Shown: piece after piece, positions 56,401-64,000 of the stretch
How positions within the stretch are numbered: position 1 is the first letter of the stretch
How the letters are laid out: each line of letters begins with the position of its first letter
Made by a program: the position numbers and the translations under genes
From: Limnomonas spitsbergensis
Taxonomy: Eukaryota; Chlorophyta; Chlorophyceae; Chlamydomonadales
Reading direction: 5' to 3'
DNA length: 64,000 bases
NCBI GenBank assembly: GCA_037349105.1
Contig: JAYJMM010000109.1
Coordinates: 2,245,001 to 2,309,000, forward strand
The notes under the pieces: model-generated
What the model saw: the letters and a program-made list of their open reading frames with translations, nothing else
The model's database searches: none
What the model was told of the DNA's origin: nothing

Positions 56401-59400
56401 GACTGAGGACAGCCTGATAAACCCTAAACCCTAAACCTAGTGAGGGACTGAGGACAGCCTGGTAAACCCTAAACCTAGTGAGGGACTGAGGACAGCCTGA
56501 TACACCAATGATCCTGGACATCACCATTGTTTTGCACCTGTGGATGCCAGTGTATTTGTGACCAATGCAACACACAGACAAGATCTGTTCTTACCTGTGT
56601 GTGCATGTGTGTGTGAGCATGTGTGTGTGCATGTGTATGTGAGCATGTGTGTGTGCATGTGTGTGTGAGCATGTGTGTGAGCATGTGTGTGTGAGCATGT
56701 ATGTGAGCATGTGTGTGTGCTTGTGTATGTGTGCGACTGTATGTGAGCATGTGTGTGTGTATGTGAACATGTGTGTGTGTGCGTGTCTACCGGTCACACA
56801 AGCAAGATATGTTATCGTGTACATGTGTTGAGTTTATGTCTGTTGGGCACATAGTGGCTTCGGCCCTGAGCTGCGCTGTTCCCTTAACCCGCACACCCCT
56901 AGGGGGTGTAGTTTCTATTTTTGTGTTGGGCACACAGGCAGATCTACAATCCTGGACACTATCACCGTCTCACCCTTGTGTTTGTCTGCTGGTTATACTC
57001 AAACAAGATCTGCTTTGTGGGCCTGGATAGATCTAGTGCCTCACACATCTTCATGCTTCTGCTGGGCACGCAGGCAAGATCTGCTTTGTGGACCTCGCTG
57101 GCAGCGAGAGGCTGAAGGACAGCAAGTGCGAGGGTGTGATGCTCAAGGAGACAGCAAATATCAATAAGAGCCTGTTTGTGCTAGGCAAGGTGCGCAGATT
57201 TGAAGCGGTTGGCTCAAACCAATCAATAAACAATGATTAAATCAATGATGGGCATGAGCGCACTGGCTGAGCGCGACACCAGTAGCATCAGCACCGCCCA
57301 CACCTTTCATTGCACAGTAATGTACGAAATGCATCACTCTATCTTCCCATGTCACTTGTTGATATTGTAGGTCATCAGCACACTGGCAGAGCATGACGCC
57401 ACACATACTTCAACACACTGTACATTGCCGTACCGCACTGTACTATACTGTACTGCACTGAATAATATCACTCTACCTGTACATCTCTCTCATTGTTATT
57501 GCAGGTCATAAGCACACTGGCTGAGCACGACGCCACACATACTGTACCATACCATGCCTTGCTGTACCGCACTGTACTGCACTGTACTATACTGTACTGC
57601 ACTGAATAATATCACTCTACCTGTACATCTCTCTCATTGTTATTGCAGGTCGTAAGCACACTGGCTAAGCATGGCGCCATACATACTGTACCATACCATG
57701 CCTTGCTGCACCGCACTGTACTGTACTGTACTGTACTGCACTGTACTGCACTGAGTACATCACACTCCCTGTCCCTTTCTCACTTGATGTTTAAACAGGT
57801 CATCAGCGCTCTGGCGGAGCGTGAAACCAGCGGCATCAGCACCGCAGACATCCCCTACCGTGATTTCACACTCACCCCCCCCACCCGTCACCCCCCTCCC
57901 CTCTGACCTATTTCCCCGCACTGGCCGGCTGTCCACTTACAGGTCATCAGCGCCCTGGCGGAGCGTGACACCAGCGGCATCAGCACTGCCCACATCCCTT
58001 ACCGTGACTCCAAGCTCACCAAGCTGCTGATGGACTCGCTGGGGGGCTGTGCCATGGCTCTGATGATTGCCTGCTGCTCGCCGAGGTGGGCTGCCACAGT
58101 TAAGCTGGTTCATGCTCCGTTGTGTTCACGGTCGTGCCCTTCATGGCCCGATGATTGCCTGCTGCTCGCCAGGGTGGGTTTGATGGAATCCCTGGGGGAG
58201 TCTCACACATTCCACACTTCCTGAGGGGGGTACCTCGGGGGATATTTGTAATTTCGTACAGGAGCGTTGGGGTTCCCGGGTGTCGGGGATATTTGTAATT
58301 TCGTACAGGAGAGTTGGGGTTCCCGGGTGTCGGGGATATTTGTAATTTCGTACAGGAGCGTTGGGGTTCCCGGGTGTCGGGGATATTTGTGAGGGGTGTG
58401 TTTTATGTGGGTGGTTGTGTGGGTAGGGGGGGGTCCCTCACTGTCCAAGGCTCCCTCTCCCCGCCGTCCCCACTGCCACCACGCAGCTCCCTGAATATGG
58501 GGGGGTCCCTCAATTTCCAAGGCTCCCTCTCCTCCCCGTCCCCACTGCCACTACGCAGCTCCCAACATGTTGAGGAGACCCTCTCCACCCTTAGCTACGC
58601 GACGCGTGCCAAGAACATCCAGAACCGGCCCGTGGTCCAGTACGATCCCAAGGAGCAGCAGATGGCATCCCTGCGCAGAGAGATCGAATTGCTGCGCCAG
58701 GTGAGGGTGATGAGGGGGACACAAGTGGGGGGAGAGGTTAACAAGGCTCAGGCCATGAAGGGCTGAGTGCAACAAGGGGGGGGGTAATAAGGTTCAGGGC
58801 ATGAAGGGGAGGAAGGGTGACAAGGGCTGAGAGCAACAAGGGGGGGGGGGAGGGCAGCACAATCCCTGACCCGCAATCCCCCCGCTCTTCCCCCCCCCCA
58901 TCGAAACCTGTATGGTTAGCATGCAGGATTCATTTGAACCTCAGGAAGCCCCCTTGACTCACCCATAAGCCCCCCCCCCTCCACTCTCCACCCACCCACC
59001 CACCCACACCGGCCCACCGGCCAGGGTAAAGCATGCGGGACTACAAACGTGGTTTTGCCAGCCCCCCCCGCCCTTCCCTCACCCCCACCCCACCCCACCT
59101 TGCCAGGAGAACAAGCAGGGCAGTGTTTATGTTTTCTTGACTCAGCTACATGTCAGCTACACTCAGACCTCTGGCTGGGAGGCCCATTTGTGGCCAGCAA
59201 TGTTGCTATGGCCAACGGTCATAGGCTAGTCCAGGTTTGGTCCCGATCGGGCCTTTGGCGGCAGCGGGGCAGCCTGCTGAAGGTGGACTCGTAGCGGAAA
59301 AGAGGAACATCAAAGCAGGGTTGATCAAACTCGGGGATCTGTCAATGATCTGCCTTCACCCCTCCTAGAAACCCTGGCCTGCAAAACCCCAGCTTTCCCC

Positions 59401-60478
59401 CGCCTACCTCCGCCTGGAACCAAGCAGGGTTCATCAAACTCAGGGAGCCGTCTTGCCTACCCTTCAACCGCAGCTCTCCCCCCCACACACAACCCTCCAC
59501 CCCAACCTCACCCCTCATCCCAACCTCACCCCTCATCCCAACCTCACCCCTGACCCCTCACCCCAACCTCACCCCTCACCCCAACCTCACCCCTCACCCC
59601 TCACCCCTCACCCCTCACCTCAACCTCACCCCTCACCCCTCACCCCAACCTCACCCCTCACCCCAACCTCACCCCTCACCCCTCACCCCAACCTCACCCC
59701 TCACCCCTCACTCCTCAACCCAGGAAAACATGTACCTGCGGGAACAGCTGCAGGAAGGTGGGGCCCCGCCAGAGACGCCCTGGTCCGGCCACCCAGCGGC
59801 AAACACGCCGGGCGCTCCCGGATGGGAAGACGACGAGGATGATAGCAGTGGCGGTGGTGACAGGGGCGGTGGCGGCGGTGAGCCACAGCCCCTCAGTGTC
59901 ACCTTCGGAGCCGACACATCGGTCGACTGGCCGGCGCTGAGTAGCTACCCGGCAGCTCCAACGCCCGCGCACGGCCAGCAGGCGCCCAGACAGCAGCAAC
60001 AGCAGCAGCAGCAACAGCAGACATCTTCCCCCGTACAGCAGCAGCAGTACCCGCAGGGTCGGCAGCAGCAGCCGCAGCAGCTGGGTTTTCCGCATCCGGC
60101 TCGGCAGCAGCAGGCTCAGCTGGTCCACCCAGGTTACCAGCAGCATCAAGTCCCGGCCTCCCCGCTGCTTCTGCTGCGCTCCACGGCGTCTCCCCGCACC
60201 TCCTTCTCGAGCCTGGCAGCGGGGGGCAGCTCGTGGTCCGTTCTCGAGCAGGGCGGCGCCAACCAGCTCATCCGCAAGTCAAACAGCAGCCTTGGACCCC
60301 AGCAGTACAGCCAGCAGTACGACCAGCGGGACGGTCAGCAGCAGCTGCAGCAGTTCACCATGTGGTTGTCCTTGCAGCAGGGGTCTCATAAGGAGGGAGG
60401 TGGTGCACAGCCCTTCTCCGCATCGCGACCCGTCTCAGGCGAGCGGGCGGGCAGTTTCCAACGGCGGCAGCAGCAGCC

Positions 60479-60511
<33 letters not shown>

Positions 60512-61178
60512 ACAGCCTCTGGGTATCAATGAGGGGGAGATGCACCGTCGCCTCAGAGAGACTCAGACGCTGCTGTCACGCTTCTCCGAGGAGAACAACC
60601 GCCTGGCCAAGGAGAACGACAAGCTGGTCCGCACACGCGCGGTCAGTGGTGACACACCCTCACCCGCCCTCACCGGCCTCTCTTCATCACACTTTCACCC
60701 ATCCCTGTGGTTCACACTTTCATCTGTCTCTGTTGTTCACATTGTCACCCACCCCTGTGGTTCATACCATTAGCCCACCCCAGTGGTTCACACCTTCACC
60801 CACCCCTATGGTCCACACCTTCACCCCCCCCTGTGGTTCACACCCTTAGTCCCTCACCCACCCTGTAGTTCACATATTCACCCAACCCTGTGGTTTGCAC
60901 CCTGAAATCACGAGTCAGAAGTCATTAACCCTGTAGTTCACACCCTTCACACATATATGTGGTTCACACCTGCACTCACCCCTTTTTGTGCACACCCTTT
61001 GCTCATTACTCACACCCCTGTGCTTTCTACACCCTTCACCCATGTCTGTGGTTCACACTCTCAGGTGATGGGTGTGGAGCACTCTGACGTCCTTGACGAG
61101 ATTGAGCGGCTGAGGGGGCAGCTGAAGGGGTTTGAGTCCGACGTGGTCAGCGGGCAGAAAACGCCCTCGGCTGTTAAG
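47481..61178 (+). CDS. Kinesin motor protein, KIF12/kinesin-12-like, 12 exons
   Basis: Exons 47481-47714, 48249-48365, 48840-49011, 50977-51095, 53779-53845, 54500-54621, 55319-55463, 57074-57189, 57943-58085, 58559-58700, 59724-60641 and 61065-61178; 803 residues so far, all phases agreeing and all introns GT-AG. Motor domain about residues 79-440: [11 protein letters not shown]-loop GQTGSGKT (about 171-178, split between exons 3 and 4), [15 protein letters not shown], switch [10 protein letters not shown] (294-302), switch II DLAGSE, then [13 protein letters not shown] and [17 protein letters not shown]. The GFYVPGL and SHELN blocks resemble KIF12. The tail has [11 protein letters not shown], two Gln-rich tracts (about 549-560 and 707-722) and a short coiled coil ([15 protein letters not shown]...[12 protein letters not shown]). 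Exon 1 (ATG 47481) lacks homology and is supported only by phase and position. The 3' end is open: either the frame runs through GTACAG to a TGA at 61185-61187, or 61179 is a donor and the gene goes on past the array. Confidence 0.88.
49027..49222 (+). repeat. Two partial copies of kinesin exon 3
   Basis: Copies of the exon's 3' part (coding about [19 protein letters not shown]). The copy at 49027-49118 is decayed. The copy at 49139-49221 is almost identical to the exon over its last 60 nt, but the donor is broken (acag then ctaggtg instead of gtgagc). Confidence 0.9.
50140..50965 (+). repeat. Five decayed copies of the kinesin P-loop exon start
   Basis: Blocks near 50148, 50395, 50528, 50688 and 50860 repeat the acceptor and start of exon 4 (ctggcccaggatctggcaag, then accttcactatgtcgg). 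The nearest one (ctggcgttcgcaagacc) keeps more than half of the coding sequence as far as the atctgcaccga region. Confidence 0.8.
51096..51440 (+). repeat. Donor-copy repeats after kinesin exon 4
   Basis: The exon end tgtaccagcag with its gtgattg donor recurs as tttaccagcaggtgaacaaa about four times at ~55-65 nt spacing, then once as gcaccagcaggtgaaaaa preceded by agcagagtggttggg (51325-51367). Confidence 0.85.
51440..52960 (+). repeat. 58-bp G-rich satellite in kinesin intron 4
   Basis: About 26 units of gacatgcagatggaaaaggg plus atgggcggtggtagg and gagatctggtcaggag. The longest near-identical stretches share block-wise variants, pointing to multi-unit duplications. More donor-like copies (ttaccagctgttgaaa, ttaccagcgggtgcgaaa) follow to 53135. 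Confidence 0.97.
53826..54500 (+). repeat. Kinesin intron 5 made of copies of its two splice junctions
   Basis: Left half: the exon 5 end and donor (gagatctacaatgagggtg) is present three times (53830, 53922, 54016, the last altered). Right half: the acceptor and exon 6 start (caggcatctacgaccttctg) is present five times at 73-bp spacing from 54048 to 54360, before the true acceptor at 54499. The spacers carry ccgcaaaccctaaacac. Confidence 0.95.
55080..55318 (+). repeat. ~65-bp array before kinesin exon 7
   Basis: Four to five units of gtagctgaagggccctgctt plus aaataatcagtgat, ending about 15 nt before the acceptor. Confidence 0.9.
55796..55885 (+). repeat. 10-bp array (gatctctgat)
   Basis: Nine units in kinesin intron 7. 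Confidence 0.95.
55945..56510 (+). repeat. 45-bp array with telomere-like words
   Basis: Thirteen units of agtgagggactgaggacagc followed by ctgataaaccctaaaccctaaacct. Each contains two CCCTAAA words, the Arabidopsis-type telomere repeat. It is flanked by ordinary exons, so it is interstitial. Confidence 0.95.
56577..57073 (+). repeat. TG-rich repeat and copies of the kinesin exon 8 acceptor
   Basis: 56600-56785 is a gtgtgtgagcat array. Copies of the exon 8 start (gcaggcaagatctgctttgtg) lie near 56577, 56800, 56932 and 57003, the last matching 20 nt. Confidence 0.8.
57244..57942 (+). repeat. Five partial copies of kinesin exon 9
   Basis: The exon start (caggtcatcagcgccctggc then ggagcgtgacacc) is present near 57244, 57369, 57505, 57648 and 57799 before the true one at 57943. 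The 57799 copy reaches the sequence coding IPYRD. Spacers are ctgtac/catgcc repeats. Confidence 0.95.
58125..58558 (+). repeat. Donor copy, 48-bp repeat and acceptor copy in kinesin intron 9
   Basis: 58143-58180 repeats the exon 9 end (gatgattgcctgctgctcgc) with a weakened donor. 58240-58390 has three units of ggttcccgggtgtcggggat. 58478-58500 is a copy of the acceptor (cacgcagctccctgaa versus tacgcagctcccaaca). Confidence 0.9.
59480..59723 (+). repeat. Polypyrimidine array before kinesin exon 11
   Basis: Units of ccccaacctcacccctca run to the acceptor (ctcctcaacccag), so the acceptor looks like the last unit. Confidence 0.9.
60655..61064 (+). repeat. ~33-bp array before kinesin exon 12
   Basis: About twelve units of cacccctgtggttcacacc, each like the final 20 nt of the intron (tctgtggttcacactctcag). 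Confidence 0.9.
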
Positions 61179-63645
61179 GTACAGTGAGGCTGTTGCCATG
61201 GTTTCGTTGGGAATTCTTGCATGTTTTTGTCGGAAATTCTACCATATTTTTGCCGGGAAGTCTGCCATGGTTTTGCCGGGATGTCTACCATGGTTTTGCC
61301 GGGAAGTCTACCATGGTTTTGCCGGGAAGTCTGCCATGGTTTTGCCGGGAAGTCTGCCATGGTTTTGCCGGGAAGTCTACCATGGTTTTGCCGGGAAGTC
61401 TACCATGGTTTTGCCAGGAAGTCTACCTTGGTTTTGCCGGGAAGTCTGCCATGGTTTTGCCGGGAAGTCTGCCATGGTTTTGCCGGGAAGTCTACCATGG
61501 TTTAGCCGGGAAGTCTACCATGGTTTTGCCGGGAAGTCTACCATGGTTTTGCCGGGAAGTCTACCATGGTTTTGCCGGGAAGTCTACCATGGTTTTGCCG
61601 GGAAGTCTACCATGGTTTTGCCGGGAAGTCTGCCATGGTTTTGCCGGGAAGTCTACCATGGTTTTGCCGGGAAGTCTACCATGGTTTTGCCGGGAAGTCT
61701 ACCATGGTTTTGCCGGGAAGTCTACCATGGTTTTGCCGGGAAGTCTGCCATGGTTTTGCCGGGAAGTCTACCATGGTTTTGCCGGGAAGTCTACCATGGT
61801 TTTGCCGGGAAGTCTACCATGGTTTTGCCGGGAAGTCTGCCATGGTTTTGCCGGGAAGTCTACCATGGTTTTGCCGGGAAGTCTACCATGGTTTTGCCAG
61901 GAAGTCTGCCATGGTTTTGCCGGGAAGTCTGCCATGGTTTTGCCGGGAAGTCTGCTTTGGTTTTGCCGGGAAGTCTGCCATGGTTTTGCCGGGAAGTCTG
62001 CCATGGTTTTGCCGGGAAGTCTGCCATGGTTTTGCCGGGAAGTCTGCTTTGGTTTTGCCGGGAAGTCTACCATGATTTTGCCGGGAAGTCTGCCTTGGTT
62101 TTGCCGGGAAGTCTACCATGGTTTTGCCGGGAAGTCTACCATGGTTTTGCCGGGAAGTCTGCCATGGTTTTGCCGGGAAGTCTACCATGGTTTTGCCGGG
62201 AAGTCTGCCATGGTTTTGCCGGGAAGTCTACCATGGTTTTGCCGGGAAGTCTACCATGGTTTTGCCGGGAAGTCTGCCATGGTTTTGCCGGGAAGTCTGC
62301 CATGGTTTTGCCGGGAAGTCTGCTTTGGTTTTGCCGGGAAGTCTACCATGGTTTTGCCGGGAAGTCTACCATGATTTTGCCGGGAAGTCTGCCATGGTTT
62401 TGCCGGGAAGTCTACCATGGTTTTGCCGGGAAGTCTACCATGGTTTTGCCGGGAAGTCTGCCATGGTTTTGCCGGGAAGTCTGCCATGGTTTTGCCGGGA
62501 AGTCTGCTTTGGTTTTGCTGGGAAGTCTGCCATGGTTTTGCCGGGAAGTCTGCCATGGTTTTGCCGGGAAGTCTACCATGGTTTTGCCGGGAAGTCTACC
62601 ATGGTTTTGCCGGGAAGTCTACCATGGTTTTGCCGGGAAGTCTACCATGGTTTTGCCGGGAAGTCTGCCTTGGTTTTGCCGGGAAGTCTACCATGGTTTT
62701 GCCGGGAAGTCTGCCTTGGTTTTGCCGGGAAGTCTACCATGGTTTTGCCGGGAAGTCTGCCTTGGTTTTGCCGGGAAGTCTACCATGGTTTTGCCGGGAA
62801 GTCTACCATGGTTTTGCCGGGAAGTCTGCCATGGTTTTGCCGGGAAGTCTACCATGATTTTGCCGGGAAGTCTGCCATGGTTTTGCCGGGAAGTCTACCA
62901 TGGTTTTGCCGGGAAGTCTGCCATGATTTTGCCGGGAAGTCTACCATGGTTTTGCCGGGAAGTCTGCCATGGTTTTGCCGGGAAGTCTGCTTTGGTTTTG
63001 CCGGGAAGTCTGCCATGGTTTTGCCGGGAAGTCTGCCATGGTTTTGCCGGGAAGTCTGCTTTGGTTTTGCCGGGAAGTCTGCCATGGTTTTGCCGGGAAG
63101 TCTGCCTTGGTTTTGCCGGGAAGTCTACCATGGTTTTGCCGGGAAGTCTACCATGATTTTGCCGGGAAGTCTGCCATGGTTTTGCCGGGAAGTCTGCCAT
63201 GGTTTTGCCGGGAAGTCTGCCATGGTTTTGCCGGGAAGTCTGCTTTGGTTTTGCCGGGAAGTCTACCATGGTTTTGCCGGGAAGTCTACCATGATTTTGC
63301 CGGGAAGTCTGCCATGGTTTTGCCGGGAAGTCTGCCATGGTTTTGCCGGGAAGTCTGCCATGGTTTTGCCGGGAAGTCTACCATGGTTTTGCCGGGAAGT
63401 CTGCCATGGTTTTGCCGGGAAGTCTACCATGGTTTTGCCGGGAAGTCTACCATGATTTTGCCGGGAAGTCTACCATGGTTTTGCCGGGAAGTCTTCCATG
63501 GTTTTGCCGGGAAGTCTACCATGGTTTTGCCGGGAAGTCTGCTTTGGTTTTGCCGGGAAGTCTGCCATGGTTTTGCCGAGAAGTCTGCCATGGTTTTGCC
63601 GGGAAGTCTGCCATGGTTTTTCCGGGAAGCCTGCCATGATTATGC
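61179..63645 (+). repeat. 23-bp array, about 105 units, starting at the kinesin exon 12 donor
   Basis: Unit gttttgccgggaagtctacc plus atg, with variants tgccatg, tgctttg, tgccttg and taccatgat. The first three units next to the donor are diverged (gtttcgttgggaattc, gtttttgtcggaaattc), and the rest are homogenised. No stop occurs in any phase on either strand, which creates ORFs up to 674 codons. I treat these as artefacts of a stop-free unit. Confidence 0.97.
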
Positions 63646-64000
63646 CATGCCTGAAAGCAACAAGGGGTAGCTTAGATGAGGTTGAGCAGCTGTGGGTAAG
63701 CTGGTGGGATGCAAGGGGATGAGGGGGGTTGGCGGGCACCAGATGTCTTCAAGAGTCAAAGTGAAGGGAGGGGGGCAACGGGGGAGGGCACAAACCCTGG
63801 AACTGTAGACCCTTAAACCTGCCATGTGCATCGCATATGATGAGGGGTGAAGCATCCAGCGACCCATCAACCCTGACTTTGAAATGATATACCTGGTAAA
63901 CCGGGGGGAAAGAGGATAAACTGGTTTTTCTTTGAATTCTTATCATTTAAAAAATCTCTCTTTGTCATGGTATCGCGGATGATGCTGAACAGCATCCAGG
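63646..64000. other. Sequence after the array, unassigned
   Basis: At 63670-63705 ttagatgaggttgagcagct weakly repeats the exon 12 sequence cttgacgagattgagcggct (61093). The last 40 nt could be an exon edge on either strand, but this cannot be decided here. Confidence 0.4.

Noticed and set aside
55945..56510. Chromosome end (telomere)
   Set aside because: The CCCTAAA words are embedded in a 45-bp unit and flanked by kinesin exons on both sides.
61132..63156. 674-codon plus-strand ORF and overlapping ORFs as a repeat protein gene
   Set aside because: The 23-bp unit has no stop in any phase, so all frames on both strands are open. No composition or start context favours one.

Overview
The window reads as nuclear DNA of a green alga, most likely a core chlorophyte of the Chlorophyceae/Chlamydomonadales type. 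The reasons are dense GT-AG introns with very short exons, a nuclear gene for mitochondrial ribosomal protein uS19, a TGTAA-type polyadenylation word, Ala/Gly/Gln-rich insertions in conserved proteins, and many interstitial CCCTAAA-like words. Genus and species cannot be fixed from the sequence. I saw no prokaryotic gene organisation, rRNA, tRNA or CRISPR array.

Layout: (1) 1-805 is a 63-bp tandem array. (2) 1811-5511 (+) is the 3' part of an unrecognised six-exon gene that probably starts before the window. (3) 6918-8188 (+) is a complete three-exon TMEM208/SND2 gene (175 aa). (4) 45151 down to 8898 (-) is one 36-kb, 29-exon gene for a THADA/Trm732-type HEAT-repeat protein (2756 aa in my model). 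Every intron in it is GT-AG and every phase agrees. (5) 47186-46500 (-) is a two-exon MRPS19 (uS19m) gene of 115 aa. (6) 47481-61178 or beyond (+) is a 12-exon kinesin resembling the KIF12/kinesin-12 group, facing MRPS19 head-to-head across about 294 bp. (7) 61179-63645 is a 23-bp array of about 100 units, then 350 bp of unassigned sequence.

Most of the window is intron, and most of the intron is tandem repeat. The repeats are not random insertions. In a large share of introns the array or a set of decayed copies starts at the donor or stops at the acceptor, and carries copies of the exon-intron junction itself, often with 20-80 nt of coding sequence. The clearest cases are kinesin introns 3, 5, 8 and 11 and THADA introns 9, 10, 15, 19, 22 and 25. 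I regard this junction-anchored, repeat-driven intron growth as the main novel signal. It fills introns with decoy splice sites and partial exon copies, including copies of the kinesin P-loop coding sequence.

The genes are housekeeping and functionally unrelated: ER protein targeting (TMEM208), tRNA anticodon-loop 2'-O-methylation (THADA), mitochondrial translation (MRPS19) and microtubule transport (kinesin). No operon-like cooperation is implied. The long ORFs in the arrays are repeat artefacts unless the introns are retained.
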